From NCBI RefSeq assembly GCF_041206865.1, contig NZ_JBGEDP010000001.1, positions 3,782,001 through 3,846,000 of the forward strand: 64,000 bases of DNA, written 5' to 3'. This DNA comes from Mycobacterium sp. HUMS_12744610. GTDB taxonomy: Bacteria; Actinomycetota; Actinomycetes; Mycobacteriales; Mycobacteriaceae. Below the pieces are notes generated by a model that was given only the letters and a program-made list of their open reading frames with translations, was not told where the DNA came from and searched no databases. The position numbers and the translations under genes were made by a program. Below are positions 39,564-49,761 of the stretch, piece after piece; position 1 is the first letter of the stretch, and every line of letters starts with the position of its first letter.

Positions 39564-41116
39564 GCACATCGGTCGGGCGCCGGGTCGCCATCAGCGCAGG
39601 CAGCCTGGCGGTGTTGCTGGGCGCCCTGGACGCCTACGTCGTGATCACGATCATGCGCGACATCATGCGCGACGTCGGGATCCCCATCAACCAGCTGCAG
39701 CGGATCACCTGGATCATCACGATGTACCTGCTGGGCTACATCGCCGCCATGCCCCTGCTGGGCCGGGCTTCCGACCGGTTCGGCCGCAAGCTGGTCCTGC
39801 AGATCAGCCTGGCCCTGTTCATCGTCGGTTCCGTGGTCACCGCGCTGGCCGGACACTGGGGCGACTTCCACATGCTGATCGCCGGCCGCACCATCCAGGG
39901 TGTGGCCAGCGGGGCGCTGCTGCCGGTCACCCTGGCCCTGGGCGCCGACCTGTGGGCGCAACGCAACCGCGCCGGTGTGCTGGGCGGCATCGGCGCGGCC
40001 CAGGAACTCGGCAGCGTGCTGGGCCCCCTGTACGGCATCTTCATCGTCTGGTTGTTCCACGACTGGCGCGACGTGTTCTGGATCAACGTCCCGCTCACCC
40101 TGATCGCGATGGCGATGATCCAGTTCAGCCTGCCGCCGCACCAACGCGTGCAGAATCCCGAACGGATCGACCTGGTCGGTGGGGTGCTGCTCGCCGTCAC
40201 CCTGGGCCTGGCGATCATCGGGCTGTACAACCCCCAACCCGACGGCCAACACGTGTTGCCCTCCTACGGGCCGCCGCTGGTCATCGCGGCAGTCGTGGTC
40301 GCGGTGCTCTTCCTGCTCTGGGAACGCTTCTCGCGGACCCGGCTGATCGAACCGGAAGGAGTGCACTTCCGACCCTTCCTGGCCGCGCTGGCCACTTGGT
40401 TGGCCGCGGGCGCAGCCTTGATGGTGACCCTGGTCAACGTGGAACTGTTCGGCCAGGGCGTGCTGCAAATGGACCAGGCGCAGGCCGCCGGGCTGTTGCT
40501 GTGGTTCCTCATCGCGCTGCCGATCGGGGCGGTGCTGGGCGGGTGGATCGCCACCCGGGCCGGCGACCGTGCGATCGCGTTCCTGGGCCTGATGATCGCC
40601 GCCTACGGCTACTGGCTGATCCACTACTGGCGCCAGGACGTGATGCAGCAGCGGCACGACATTCTCGGTTTGTTCCACGTGCCGGTGTTGCATGCCGACC
40701 TGCTGGTGGCCGGGCTTGGGCTCGGCCTGGTGATCGGGCCACTGACCTCTGCGGCGCTTCGGGTCGTCCCACCCTCCCAGCACGGCATCGCCTCAGCGGC
40801 CGTCGTGGTGGCCCGGCAAACGGGGATGCTGATAGGCGTGGCGGCGCTGAGCGCCTGGGGCCTGTACGAGTTCAACCGGATCGTCGCGGGGTTGACGGCC
40901 CAGATCCCACCCGATGCGACCCTCTTCCAGCGGGTGGCCGCCCAGGCGACGCTGTACCTGCAGGCGTTCGCGGAGATGTACGGCAAGATCTTCGAAGCCA
41001 CCAGCTTCATCTGCGTGGTCGGAGCGCTGCTGGGCCTGCTGGTTGGTGGCCGCACGGAGCAGGCCGAGGAACCTGAGGTCAGCGAGGAACAGGCCGTCGC
41101 CCCCACGAAGGGTTAG
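39560..41116 (+). CDS. MFS transporter P55 (LprG partner)
   Basis: A 518-residue major-facilitator efflux protein with 14 predicted helices. Motif A is [14 protein letters not shown] between helices 2 and 3; the helix-5 motif C-like region is [15 protein letters not shown]. It transports triacylglycerides or glycolipids with LprG and contributes to drug efflux in M. tuberculosis (Rv1410c). GTG at 39560 overlaps the lprG stop. Confidence 0.93.
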   Translation: MSTSVGRRVAISAGSLAVLLGALDAYVVITIMRDIMRDVGIPINQLQRITWIITMYLLGYIAAMPLLGRASDRFGRKLVLQISLALFIVGSVVTALAGHWGDFHMLIAGRTIQGVASGALLPVTLALGADLWAQRNRAGVLGGIGAAQELGSVLGPLYGIFIVWLFHDWRDVFWINVPLTLIAMAMIQFSLPPHQRVQNPERIDLVGGVLLAVTLGLAIIGLYNPQPDGQHVLPSYGPPLVIAAVVVAVLFLLWERFSRTRLIEPEGVHFRPFLAALATWLAAGAALMVTLVNVELFGQGVLQMDQAQAAGLLLWFLIALPIGAVLGGWIATRAGDRAIAFLGLMIAAYGYWLIHYWRQDVMQQRHDILGLFHVPVLHADLLVAGLGLGLVIGPLTSAALRVVPPSQHGIASAAVVVARQTGMLIGVAALSAWGLYEFNRIVAGLTAQIPPDATLFQRVAAQATLYLQAFAEMYGKIFEATSFICVVGALLGLLVGGRTEQAEEPEVSEEQAVAPTKG

Positions 41117-41128
41117 CCGGGTTAGCGG

Positions 41129-42154
41129 TCAGTCGCCGCGCGGCACCAGACTCAGCAGCAGATCGGGTCCCGCCCGGTCGATCCCGTCGAACTGCCAGCG
41201 CAGCGCCCGCGCGATGCTCGGCACCCCCACGTCGTCGACCGCGGTGACGGGTCCACCCAGCAGGATCGGCGCCAGGTAGACGAGGATTCGGTTGACCAGC
41301 CCGGCCCGCAGGAACGCGCCGGCCAGCGTGGGGCCCCCCTCCAGCAGCACGTCGGTGCGGTCCGACACCGCCTTGAGCACCTCCATCGGGTCGTGGGTGC
41401 GAATCAGCATGGTGCGCGAGTCGTCGTTGAGCACCTTCGCCTCCGACGGCAGGGCGCGCATGCCCACCACCACCCGCAGCGGTTGCCGCCGCGCCAACGT
41501 GCCGTCGGGGGCCCGCGCGGTGAGCGCGGGGTCGTCGGACAGCACCGTGCCGGTGCCGACCACGATCGTGTCGGCGGTGGCGCGGCGGCGATGCAGGTCC
41601 AGGCGAGAGGCGTCGCTGGAGATCCACCGGCTCGTTCCATCGGCGGCGGCGCTGCGCCCGTCGACGCTGCTGGCGTACTTCCAGGTCACGTGCGGCAACC
41701 CGGTGCGCTGCTTATAGAGCCATTCGCGCAGCGGCCCGCCCGCCACCTGATCGGCCAGCACGCCGGACTGCACCTGCACGCCGGCCGCCTGCAGCCGGCC
41801 CGCACCACCCCCGGCGATCCCGTTCGGATCGGTGACCGCGTAGACCACCGCGCCCACCCGCGCCTCGACGAGGGCGTTCACGCACGGCGGGGTCTTCCCG
41901 AAGTGGTTGCACGGCTCGAGCGTCACCACCGCGATGCCGCCGGCCGCCAGTCCGCCGGCCCGGCGCAGCGCCACCACCTCGGCGTGGTCGCCCCCGGCCG
42001 GCTCGGTCGCGCCGACGCCGACGACATGGCCCTCGCGGTCGATGATCACGGCCCCGACCGGCGGGTTCGGGTAGGTGTTGCCCTTGACCAGATAGGACTG
42101 CTCGATCGCCAGCCGCATGGCCTCGTCGAGGTTCTTGACCTGTTCGCCGCTCAT
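41129..42154 (-). CDS. ribD: bifunctional riboflavin deaminase/reductase RibD
   Basis: Deaminates and then reduces the pyrimidine intermediate of riboflavin synthesis (ribG in mycobacteria). The deaminase domain (1-145) has zinc ligands in [10 protein letters not shown] and [13 protein letters not shown]; the reductase domain (about 150-341) has [12 protein letters not shown]. The 341-residue length is normal. ATG at 42154 overlaps the rpe stop by four bases. Confidence 0.94.
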   Translation of the reverse strand: MSGEQVKNLDEAMRLAIEQSYLVKGNTYPNPPVGAVIIDREGHVVGVGATEPAGGDHAEVVALRRAGGLAAGGIAVVTLEPCNHFGKTPPCVNALVEARVGAVVYAVTDPNGIAGGGAGRLQAAGVQVQSGVLADQVAGGPLREWLYKQRTGLPHVTWKYASSVDGRSAAADGTSRWISSDASRLDLHRRRATADTIVVGTGTVLSDDPALTARAPDGTLARRQPLRVVVGMRALPSEAKVLNDDSRTMLIRTHDPMEVLKAVSDRTDVLLEGGPTLAGAFLRAGLVNRILVYLAPILLGGPVTAVDDVGVPSIARALRWQFDGIDRAGPDLLLSLVPRGD

Positions 42155-42861
42155 GAGTTCTTCGGCGTGCGCAGGTGCGAGGACGCGGCGCCGGCCCGCT
42201 GCCGCAGTGCCTCCAGCGCGGCCTCCGGGTCGTCGGCGCCGTACACCGCCGAACCCGCGACAAAGCAGTCGACGCCGGCCTCGGCGGCCTGCTCGATCGT
42301 GTCCTCGTTGATGCCGCCGTCGATCTCGAGCAGGATGGCCAACTCCCCCGCGTCGACCATCTTGCGCACCGCGCGCACCTTCCCGAGCACCTCGGGGATG
42401 AACCGCTGACCGCCGAATCCCGGCTCCACCGACATGATGAGGAGCGTGTCGAAGTGCGGCAGGATCTCCAGGTAGGGATCCAGCGGCGTTTTCGGCTTGA
42501 CGCCGATGCCCGCCTTGGCGCCGGCGGCGCGGATGTCGCGGGCCACCCCGACCGGGTTGTCGGTGGCCTCGGCGTGGAACGTCACGTTGTGCGCGCCGGC
42601 CTCGGCGTACGGGGGCGCCCAGCGATCGGGATTGTCGATCATCAGGTGGCAGTCCATCGGGATGGTGGTGGCGGCCAGCAGGTGTTCCACGACCGGCAGG
42701 CCGATCGTGAGGTTCGGGACGAAGTGGTTGTCCATCACGTCGACGTGCAACCAGTCGGCGCCGGGCACGGCCGCCGCCTCGTCGGCGAGCCGCGCGAAAT
42801 CGGCGGCCAGGATCGACGGTGCGATCCAGGGCCTTTCGGACTGTCCCGTGAAGCGAGGCAT
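42151..42861 (-). CDS. rpe: ribulose-phosphate 3-epimerase
   Basis: Interconverts ribulose 5-phosphate and xylulose 5-phosphate. The 236-residue TIM barrel has [13 protein letters not shown], the metal site [27 protein letters not shown] and the Asp site EIDGGIN. ATG at 42861 is chosen; the longer frame overlaps the repeat region upstream. Confidence 0.93.
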   Translation of the reverse strand: MPRFTGQSERPWIAPSILAADFARLADEAAAVPGADWLHVDVMDNHFVPNLTIGLPVVEHLLAATTIPMDCHLMIDNPDRWAPPYAEAGAHNVTFHAEATDNPVGVARDIRAAGAKAGIGVKPKTPLDPYLEILPHFDTLLIMSVEPGFGGQRFIPEVLGKVRAVRKMVDAGELAILLEIDGGINEDTIEQAAEAGVDCFVAGSAVYGADDPEAALEALRQRAGAASSHLRTPKNS

Positions 42862-42905
42862 GAGCGACAGATTACGCAGCCTCGCGCTCGCTCTCACGTC
42901 AGCCC

Positions 42906-43033
42906 GCGCAGCGCGGCGGCGGCCGGGTCGTCTTGTCGCCGCCGCGCTACCCCGCCTCGCGGCGCAGCGCGGCGGCGGCCGGGTCGTCTTGTCGCCGCCG
43001 CGCTACCCCGCCTCGCGGCGCAGCGCGGCGGCG
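42906..43033. repeat. 56-bp tandem repeat spanning the 3' end of the rsmB-like gene
   Basis: Two identical 56-base units (42906-42961, 42962-43017) and a partial third of 16 bases (43018-43033). Each full unit contains a 12-bp inverted repeat (first copy 42910-42921 with 42937-42948) able to form a hairpin, and a copy of the last codons and stop of the methyltransferase gene. Looks like a VNTR created by duplication of the gene's end. Confidence 0.92.
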
Positions 43034-44385
43034 AACATCGCGTCGGTGCCGTGCCGGTGCGGCCAGAGCTGCACGTGCGGGCCATCACCGAGCGCCGGGA
43101 CGGGATCGAACAGCGGCCGGGTGTCCACCGCGCTCACCGGATGGCGTCGCAGCGCGTCGGCGACCACGCCCACGGTTTCGGCCAGGTGCGGCGAACACGT
43201 CGCATAAAGGACCACACCGCCGGGGCGGGTCAGCGCGATCGCGGCGGCCAGCAGCTCGCGCTGCAGCTTGGCCAGGACCGGCACGTCGGCCGGCTGCCGC
43301 CGCCACCGCGCCTCCGGGCGACGCCGCAGGGCACCCAGCCCGGTGCAGGGCGCGTCGACGAGCACCCGGTCGAAGCCCGACTGCAGACCCGTCTCCCGCC
43401 CGTCGGCCCGCACCACGTCCACCGGCAGGCCGCGGGTGTTCTCGGCGACCAGGTCGGCGCGCCGCGGCGACGGCTCCACCGCCGTCACGCGGGCCCCCGC
43501 GCCGGCGGCGCCCAACGCGGCCAGCAACGCCGTCTTGCCGCCCGGCCCCGCGCACAGGTCCAGCCACCGGCCGGTGTCACCGTCGACCGGCGCCAGCGCC
43601 AGCGCGCGGGCCACCAGCTGGCTGCCCTCGTCCTGGACCAGCGCGGCGCCCTCGCGCACCGGCGCCAGCCCGCCGGGGTCCCCGCCCGGCAGATACACCG
43701 CGTACGGCGAATACCGCCCGACGGTGCCGCCCACCGCCTCGGCAAGCTCGGCGGCGGTCAGCACCGCGGGGCGGGCCGCCAGGTGCACCTGGGGCCGTTC
43801 GTCGTCGCTGGCCAGCACCGCGTCGAGTTCCCCGGCGGCCGCGCCCAGCGCGTCGGCGAAGGCCTGCGCGATCCAGCGGGGGTGGGCGTGCACGAACGCG
43901 GCATGCCCGACCGGATCCTTGGCCGGGTCGGGAGCCAGCTCGCCGGTCCAGGACTTCTCGTCGCGGCCGGAGATGGTGCGCAGCACGGCGTTGACGAAAC
44001 CCGCTCGCGCGGAATCGAATTCGATGCCCGCCTGCTCGACGGTGGTGGACACCGCGGCGTGCGCGTCGACGCGGGTGCGCAGCAGTTGGTAGGCGCCGAG
44101 GCGCAGCAGGTCGAGCAGCACCGGATCGATCGCGTCCGGCGAACGCCCGGCCGCCGCGCCGATGATCGCGTCGAGCAGGCCCCGGGTGCGGCAGGTGCCG
44201 TAGGTCAGCTCGGTGGCGAACGCGGCGTCGCGCCCGGCGATACCGCGTTCCCGCAGCAGCGCGGGCAGGGCCAGGTTCGCATACGCGTCGCGCTGGCTCA
44301 CCGCGCGCAGCACCTCGAACGCGGCGGCGCGCGCCGGGTCCAGCGGCCGGCGGCGCGGCCGGCGCCGTTGCGGGGGCGGGCTCAT
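43003..44385 (-). CDS. RsmB/Fmu-like 16S rRNA m5C methyltransferase
   Basis: SAM-dependent cytosine-5 rRNA methyltransferase. The 460-residue protein has an N-terminal NusB-like RNA-binding domain (about 12-150) and a Rossmann-type catalytic domain with SAM motif [14 protein letters not shown], the motif IV Cys in VDAPCTGLG and the motif VI catalytic Cys in YATCSPH. Its last codons and stop lie in a 56-bp repeat. ATG overlaps the fmt stop by four bases. Equivalent to Rv1407. Confidence 0.92.
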   Translation of the reverse strand: MSPPPQRRRPRRRPLDPARAAAFEVLRAVSQRDAYANLALPALLRERGIAGRDAAFATELTYGTCRTRGLLDAIIGAAAGRSPDAIDPVLLDLLRLGAYQLLRTRVDAHAAVSTTVEQAGIEFDSARAGFVNAVLRTISGRDEKSWTGELAPDPAKDPVGHAAFVHAHPRWIAQAFADALGAAAGELDAVLASDDERPQVHLAARPAVLTAAELAEAVGGTVGRYSPYAVYLPGGDPGGLAPVREGAALVQDEGSQLVARALALAPVDGDTGRWLDLCAGPGGKTALLAALGAAGAGARVTAVEPSPRRADLVAENTRGLPVDVVRADGRETGLQSGFDRVLVDAPCTGLGALRRRPEARWRRQPADVPVLAKLQRELLAAAIALTRPGGVVLYATCSPHLAETVGVVADALRRHPVSAVDTRPLFDPVPALGDGPHVQLWPHRHGTDAMFAAALRREAG

Positions 44386-45320
44386 GACGCCCGCGCGGCG
44401 GGGTCGAGCCGGGCTCCCCGCGCCCAGTCGACCGCGTCCATGACTTTCTTGCCGGGCGGCTGGATCCGGCCGAGCCGCACCGGCTCGGTGCCGGTACCGA
44501 CCCAGACACCTTTACGGTCAACGTGAATGGCGCCCGGCGACAACGGTTTCGGCGCGTCGGCGGCGAGGAGCACCGGTCCGAGTTTGATGCGCAGGTCGCC
44601 GATCAGCGTCCAGGCGCCCGGGCTGGGTGTGACGGCGCGGATGCGCCGCTCCACCACCGGCGCCGGCAGATCCCAGCGCACCCGGGCCTGCTCGACGGTG
44701 ATCTTCGGCGCCAGGCTGACCCCCTCGGCCGGTTGCGGCCGGGGCGTCAGCGTTCCGTCGGCGATGCCGTCCAGGGTCGCCGACAGCAGCGCCGCACCCG
44801 AGAGGGCGAGGCGTTCGAGCAGGTCCCCGGCGGTGTCGGCCGGCCGGATCGTCTCGGTGACGACACCGTAGACGGGCCCGGAATCCAGGCTGGGCTCGAT
44901 CCGAAAGGTGGTCGCGCCGGTGATGGCGTCGCCCGCGGCGATCGCGGCCTGCACCGGCGCCGCGCCGCGCCACGCGGGCAGTAGCGAGAAGTGCAGGTTG
45001 ACCCAACCGTGCGCGGGCACCGCGAGCAGGTCCTCGCGCAGCAGCGCGCCGTAGGCCACCACCGGGCAACACTCCGGCGCCAGCTCGGCCAGCTCGGCGA
45101 CGAACTCCGCGGAGTTGGGCCGCGCGGGCCGCAGCACCGGGATGCCGCGGTCCAGCGCCTCGCGGGCCACCGGCGAGGGTTCCGGTTTGCCGCGCCGGCC
45201 GGACGCGGCGTCGGGCCTGGTCAGCACGGCGGCCACCTCGTGCCGGGGCGAGTCGAGGAGGCGGCGCAGCGCGGGCAGCGCGGGTTCGGGGGTGCCGGCG
45301 AAGACGAGGCGCACGCGCAC
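44382..45320 (-). CDS. fmt: methionyl-tRNA formyltransferase
   Basis: Formylates initiator Met-tRNA using 10-formyl-THF. The 312-residue protein has [12 protein letters not shown] at the N-terminus, the catalytic [19 protein letters not shown] (Asn-His) and [17 protein letters not shown] at 45320; a second GTG six bases downstream is possible. Last four bases overlap the rsmB-like gene. Confidence 0.94.
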   Translation of the reverse strand: MRVRLVFAGTPEPALPALRRLLDSPRHEVAAVLTRPDAASGRRGKPEPSPVAREALDRGIPVLRPARPNSAEFVAELAELAPECCPVVAYGALLREDLLAVPAHGWVNLHFSLLPAWRGAAPVQAAIAAGDAITGATTFRIEPSLDSGPVYGVVTETIRPADTAGDLLERLALSGAALLSATLDGIADGTLTPRPQPAEGVSLAPKITVEQARVRWDLPAPVVERRIRAVTPSPGAWTLIGDLRIKLGPVLLAADAPKPLSPGAIHVDRKGVWVGTGTEPVRLGRIQPPGKKVMDAVDWARGARLDPAARAS

Positions 45321-45363
45321 AGTGTAGGGAAGAACACCGCGGTGCTTTCACTTGCGCGCGTAG

Positions 45364-45384
45364 ACTATGTCTGATGCATACTAT
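45364..45384 (+). promoter_or_regulatory. direct ACTAT repeats upstream of the methyltransferase gene
   Basis: ACTAT occurs at 45364-45368 and 45380-45384, 16 bases apart, about 100 bases before the ATG at 45481. Related ACTAT/ATAGT half-sites appear before the nearby MarR gene (46897-46917), so both might be bound by that regulator. Inference only. Confidence 0.25.
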
Positions 45385-45480
45385 TTCTAGCGGTTAAAGT
45401 CGGTCGGCCTGACCGCACTGCGGTGCTAGCGACGACGAAGTCGAGTACGCAGCCCTTTCCTTAACCCTGAAGGAGGTCTG

Positions 45481-46305
45481 ATGACTCTCGACACCACCAT
45501 CCCCGATGACCACGCACTGGCGTCTACGCACCGGGCGGTGTGGGCTCTGGGCGACTACGCCCTGATGGCCGAGGAGGTCATGGCGCCCCTGGGCCCCGTC
45601 CTGGTGGCCGCGACCGGTCTGGGGCCGGGCGTCCGTGTCCTCGACGTCGCGGCCGGCTCGGGCAACATCTCGCTGCCCGCCGCCAAGTCCGGTGCCGCGG
45701 TCGTGTCCACCGACCTGACCCCCGAGTTGTTGCAGCGGTCCCGGGCCAGGGCCGCCGCCCAGAGCCTCACGCTGGACTACCGCGAGGCCAACGCGCACGC
45801 GCTGCCCTTCGGCGACGGCACCTTCGACGCGGTGATCTCGGCGATCGGTGTGCAGTTCGCGCCGCAGCATCAGCGCGCCGCCGACGAGATGGTCCGCGTC
45901 TGCCGTCCCGGCGGAAAGATCGGCGTCATCAGCTGGACCCCCGAAGGCTTCTTCGGCCGGATGCTGGCCACGATCAGGCCCTACCGGCCGTGCCTGTCGC
46001 CGGCGGTGTTCCCCGCCGCGCTGTGGGGACGGGAACGCTACGTCGGCGGGCTGTTCGGCGACCGCGTGCAGGCCGTCACGGCGACGCGCGGACTGCTGGA
46101 GGTCAGGCGATTCACCAGTGCCGAGTCGGTGCACGACTACTTCAAGAACCACTACGGCCCGACGATCGAGGCCTACGCCAACATCGGGCACAACCCGGTG
46201 CTGACCGAGGAACTCGACGCCCAGCTCATCGAACTGGCACGGCAATACCTCGCCAACGGCGCGATGCAGTGGGAGTATTTGCTGGTCACCGTCGAAAAGC
46301 GTTGA
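45481..46305 (+). CDS. SAM-dependent methyltransferase (Rv1405c-like)
   Basis: A 274-residue class I methyltransferase of unknown substrate. SAM motif I is VLDVAAGSGNISLPAA (about residues 57-72), followed by STDLTPELLQ and ANAHALPFGDGTFDAVIS. AAGGAGG at 45470-45476 gives a strong start at 45481. It converges on the MarR gene 16 bases away. The M. tuberculosis counterpart is acid-induced, from memory. Confidence 0.88.
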   Translation: MTLDTTIPDDHALASTHRAVWALGDYALMAEEVMAPLGPVLVAATGLGPGVRVLDVAAGSGNISLPAAKSGAAVVSTDLTPELLQRSRARAAAQSLTLDYREANAHALPFGDGTFDAVISAIGVQFAPQHQRAADEMVRVCRPGGKIGVISWTPEGFFGRMLATIRPYRPCLSPAVFPAALWGRERYVGGLFGDRVQAVTATRGLLEVRRFTSAESVHDYFKNHYGPTIEAYANIGHNPVLTEELDAQLIELARQYLANGAMQWEYLLVTVEKR

Positions 46306-46321
46306 GTCGCGGCGGTGCGTC

Positions 46322-46810
46322 CTACAGGTCGATCTCGACGTCGAGGTGGGCGTCGGGCTCCCCGCCGGCCGTGGTGAACGCCGTCAGAGCCCGCACCAGG
46401 CCGTGGCGCTCCGGGGGCGGCATCTTCTCCACGATGGCGGCGATCTCGGCGCGCCGGTAGGCGGTGACCCGGCGAACGACCTCGCGGCCACGTTTGGTCA
46501 GCGCGGCCAGCAGCTCGCGCCGCGACGTCGGGTGCGGCAGCCGGTCGATGAGCCCCGCGGCGACGAGCCGGTCGACCATCCGGCCGGTCGCCGACGGTTG
46601 CACGCCGAGCAAACCGGCCAGCGTGGCCAGATTGACCGGGCCCCGGTTGGACAGGATCACCAGGGTGCGGAACTGGGAGATGGTGATGGTCTCGTCGACG
46701 CGCCCGATCGAGCGGGCCGATATGGCTACCAGGAGGCGAGACGCCGTCAGCAACGCATCGGTGATCACATCCAGTGACTCTTCGGCGGTCGTCATGTCGT
46801 CCTGTGCCAT
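46322..46810 (-). CDS. MarR-family transcriptional regulator (Rv1404-like)
   Basis: A 162-residue dimeric winged-helix repressor. The recognition region is VNLATLAGLLGVQPSATGRM (about 59-78), then DRLVAAGLIDRLPHPTSRRE forms the wing. AGAGGG precedes the ATG at 46810; an in-frame ATG at 46795 is possible. It lies between convergent Rv1405c-like methyltransferase and priA and probably regulates itself and the methyltransferase. Confidence 0.88.
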   Translation of the reverse strand: MAQDDMTTAEESLDVITDALLTASRLLVAISARSIGRVDETITISQFRTLVILSNRGPVNLATLAGLLGVQPSATGRMVDRLVAAGLIDRLPHPTSRRELLAALTKRGREVVRRVTAYRRAEIAAIVEKMPPPERHGLVRALTAFTTAGGEPDAHLDVEIDL

Positions 46811-46896
46811 CGTGCCACCCTCTTCCGACTGTTCCTACGGGCCGCCGCGGGCTGAAAAAGTAGAAGTGTAACAGCCCCCCACATTCGTACTTACGC

Positions 46897-46917
46897 ATAG
46901 TTTCCTAACCCAACTAT
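46897..46917. promoter_or_regulatory. inverted repeat upstream of the marR gene
   Basis: ATAGTT (46897-46902) and AACTAT (46912-46917) around a nine-base spacer, in the A/T-rich gap between priA and the MarR gene, about 90 bases before its start. Spacing suits a MarR dimer operator. Confidence 0.45.
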
Positions 46918-46938
46918 CACCCTGGGATATGATTTGCG

Positions 46939-48966
46939 CTAGCCGATGTGCAGCGGGTCGATCTGCACCCGCACCGGTTGGTGGGTTTGCCGGGCACTGA
47001 GCACGCTGACGCCGCGGCGCAGGCTCGCCGCCAACTGCAGGCCCTGCTCGCGGGGCACCCGCACCAACATCCTGGTCACCGGCACGTCGGCGGGGGTGCC
47101 CGGGGGGCGGCGCACGCCGGGCGGCAGCTCAACCGGGCCGAGCAAATCGGCCCCCGCGGGCAGGCGGGCCTCGTCGAGCAACGCCGCGACCGCTCCCGGT
47201 GCGCCGTCGATCGCGGCCATGTGCACGCTGGGCGGCAGACCGACTTCGGCCCTGGCCGTGAGTTCGGCCTCGGCGTGGCCGACCGGATCCCAGCGAATCA
47301 GCGACTGCACCGTCGGGATGGACGACTCGGCGACCACCGCCACCACCCCGCCGGCGCCGCGGGCGCGGACCAGCGCGGCGGCCGTCATCCACCGCCACAG
47401 AGCGTCCTCTGCGGCGCGCAGGTCCTGCCGACCCAGCAACGCCCAGGTGTCGAGCAGCAGCGCCGCCCCGTACCCACCGGGTGCAACGGGTTCGGCGCCC
47501 GGGGTGGCCACGACCAGGGCCGGGCCGGCGGCGACCTCCGCCACGATGGCGTCGCCGGCCGAGGTGACGACAGGCGTGCCGGCGAAGGCGCGGCCGAGTT
47601 CCTCGGCGGTGCGCCGCGCGCCGACCACCACCGCGCGCACCGAAACCGAGCCGCAGCGGGCGCACCGCAGCGCGGGCTCGGCGCGGCCGCACCAGCGGCA
47701 CACGGCAGTCGGCCCGGCCTGCTGCCACGACCGCCCCGGTGACTCCGCCAGGGAAAGGGGCCCGGTGCAGTGCCGGCACCGGGCGATGGCGCGGCAGCGG
47801 CCGCAGGCCAGCGATGGGACGTAACCCCGCCGCGGCACCTGCACCAGCACCGGAGCGCCGGCCTGCAGCGACGAGCGCGCGGCGCGCAGCGCCACCGAGG
47901 GAATGCGCGCGGTGCGGGCCGCGGGATCGCGTTCGTCCTCGTAGCCGCTGTCGTCGAGGGCTACCACCCGCGGGGTGCGAGCACGCACCACCGGCCGCGC
48001 CGCCACGATGTCGTGCGCCCATCCGCTGCGCACCAGCGCGTGGGCTTCGGCGGTCCGAGCGTAGCCGCCGATCAGCGCCGCGCAGCGCGCCAGGTGGGCC
48101 CGCAACATCGCCACCTCGCGGGCGTGCGGGTAGGGCGCGCGCGGTTCGGCGAGGCTGTCGTCGGCGTCGGCCCACACCATGACCAGGCCCAGGTCGCTCA
48201 GCGGCGCGAACACCGCGCTGCGGGTGCCGATCACCAGCCGCGCGGTGCCCCGCAGCGCCGCCAGCCAGCGCCGATACCGGGCGGCCGGTCCCAGGCCCGC
48301 CGAAAGTGCCACCACGCTGCCCTCATCGATCAGGGCCGTCGCGGCCGCCCACAGCGCGTCCAGATCCCGCTGGTCGGGGACGATGGCCAGCACCGCCCGG
48401 CCGGCGCGGACGCTCTGCGCGGCGGCCTCGGCGAATCGGTCCGCCCACGCCTCCCCCGGGAGCGCCTGCCACACCGCGCGGGCGGCACGCGCCTCACCCA
48501 GGGCACCCAGGAACTGCGCGCCGCGGCCGTAGGTGTCCCAGCCCGCCGGGTCGACCGGCGCCGGCCCGGCCGGGACGGCCCGGGGTTCGCGGGTTTCCCG
48601 TTCCACCCGGGCGTGGCGCGCCGGGACCGCCAGCCGCAACACGTCCGGCCGGGTACCGGCGTAGCGGGCAGCCACCGCGTCGACCAGACGACGGATCTCG
48701 GGGGTGAGCACCTGTTCGGCCGACACCACCCGATCGAGCCAGCCGAGCTTGCCCGCGTGATCGGTGTCGTTGCGGCGCTCCAACACGAACCCGTCGACCA
48801 GCCGCCCGTGGAACCGCACCCGGACCCGCACCCCGGGCTGGGCGTCGTCTGACTGCTCAGCCGACACCAGGTAGTCGAACTCGCGATCCAGGTGCGGCAC
48901 CGACAACATCGGCAGCACCCGGGCGATCGGCTCCACCTGGACGGGCGTGCGCGCGCTCGGGGTCAC
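46939..48966 (-). CDS. priA: PriA-like primosomal protein lacking the Walker A motif
   Basis: PriA restarts stalled replication forks. The 675-residue protein keeps the N-terminal 3'-end-binding domain (about 1-110) and the zinc-binding Cys pairs (CGRCRAIARCRHC, VCRWCG, RCARCG). The helicase domain has no GxxGxGKT: the expected place reads AAAQSVRAGRAVLAIVPDQRD. The DEAH box is also absent (VMVWADADDSLAEP). It is therefore probably not an ATP-driven helicase, as noted for actinobacterial PriA. GTG at 48966. Confidence 0.88.
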   Translation of the reverse strand: MTPSARTPVQVEPIARVLPMLSVPHLDREFDYLVSAEQSDDAQPGVRVRVRFHGRLVDGFVLERRNDTDHAGKLGWLDRVVSAEQVLTPEIRRLVDAVAARYAGTRPDVLRLAVPARHARVERETREPRAVPAGPAPVDPAGWDTYGRGAQFLGALGEARAARAVWQALPGEAWADRFAEAAAQSVRAGRAVLAIVPDQRDLDALWAAATALIDEGSVVALSAGLGPAARYRRWLAALRGTARLVIGTRSAVFAPLSDLGLVMVWADADDSLAEPRAPYPHAREVAMLRAHLARCAALIGGYARTAEAHALVRSGWAHDIVAARPVVRARTPRVVALDDSGYEDERDPAARTARIPSVALRAARSSLQAGAPVLVQVPRRGYVPSLACGRCRAIARCRHCTGPLSLAESPGRSWQQAGPTAVCRWCGRAEPALRCARCGSVSVRAVVVGARRTAEELGRAFAGTPVVTSAGDAIVAEVAAGPALVVATPGAEPVAPGGYGAALLLDTWALLGRQDLRAAEDALWRWMTAAALVRARGAGGVVAVVAESSIPTVQSLIRWDPVGHAEAELTARAEVGLPPSVHMAAIDGAPGAVAALLDEARLPAGADLLGPVELPPGVRRPPGTPADVPVTRMLVRVPREQGLQLAASLRRGVSVLSARQTHQPVRVQIDPLHIG

Positions 48967-48993
48967 GGGCCTCTCATGCCCTCAAAAGCGTTG

Positions 48994-49761
48994 CTAGTCA
49001 GCGCGTTCGGCGGGCCAGTCGACGACCCCGCCGTCGCCGGTCCAGGTGCCGGCGGCTTCCTCCCGGCCGAAGAAGAACCCCGCGCTGAGCAAGATCTCCG
49101 CCGCGGCGTAGGACCACCAGATCGGCACCGCCAGCGCCTCGTTGTGCAGGACGAAACGGCCGATCCCGATCATCGAGTCGGACGCCGCAAAACACAGCGC
49201 CCCCACCGCGGCCCAGATCGTGGGCAGCCGCGCGAACTGCGCCGTGCACACCATCGCGGTCAGGACGAGGATGTAGACCGTCACCGGAAGCTGCAGGTCG
49301 TCGCGGCTCAGGTGCGGCCAGAACCACGCCAGCAGCACCAGCGTCGTGAGGCCGACCAGGACCGCAACCGCGATGCGCGGCGGCGTCGGGCGCGCCAAGC
49401 GCGCCAGCGGCAGCAGCGCGGCCAAAAAGCACAAGTGCGCCAACATGAACGCCGACAGCCCCGCGACGAACGACAGCGTCCACCACGGGATCGCCAGCAG
49501 CCAGTCGCCGACGGCCGACAACAGCAGCGCCGGCATCAGCCAGCGCCGCTCCCGCACGATGGGATGCCCGACGGCGGCCAGGGTCAGCAGCACCGCCATC
49601 AGCGCCTTGAACGGCGGCTGCATGAACCAGTGGCCGGTCAGCTCGGTCCCCGGCGGCGAGCGCAACGCGAGCACCGTCAGATAGACGCCGTAGGCAACGC
49701 CGGCCCAGCCCGCCACCACCCATCCGCCGGACACCAGCCGAGGTGCGTACGGTACCTCCAT
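48994..49761 (-). CDS. YhhN/TMEM86-family membrane protein (lysoplasmalogenase-like)
   Basis: A 255-residue protein with about eight membrane helices, of the YhhN family that includes lysoplasmalogenases. Polar residues typical of the family sit in membrane segments ([19 protein letters not shown], with paired Asp). The ATG at 49761 shares two bases with the start codon of the divergent esterase gene (CATG at 49759-49762); an in-frame ATG at 49809 would lie inside that gene. Corresponds to Rv1401 by position. Confidence 0.75.
   Translation of the reverse strand: MEVPYAPRLVSGGWVVAGWAGVAYGVYLTVLALRSPPGTELTGHWFMQPPFKALMAVLLTLAAVGHPIVRERRWLMPALLLSAVGDWLLAIPWWTLSFVAGLSAFMLAHLCFLAALLPLARLARPTPPRIAVAVLVGLTTLVLLAWFWPHLSRDDLQLPVTVYILVLTAMVCTAQFARLPTIWAAVGALCFAASDSMIGIGRFVLHNEALAVPIWWSYAAAEILLSAGFFFGREEAAGTWTGDGGVVDWPAERAD
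49748..49753 (+). promoter_or_regulatory. leaderless -10 element for the first HSL-type esterase gene
   Basis: TACGGT followed by six bases and the ATG at 49760. The surrounding GCGTACGGTA is repeated exactly before the next esterase gene. Confidence 0.6.
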
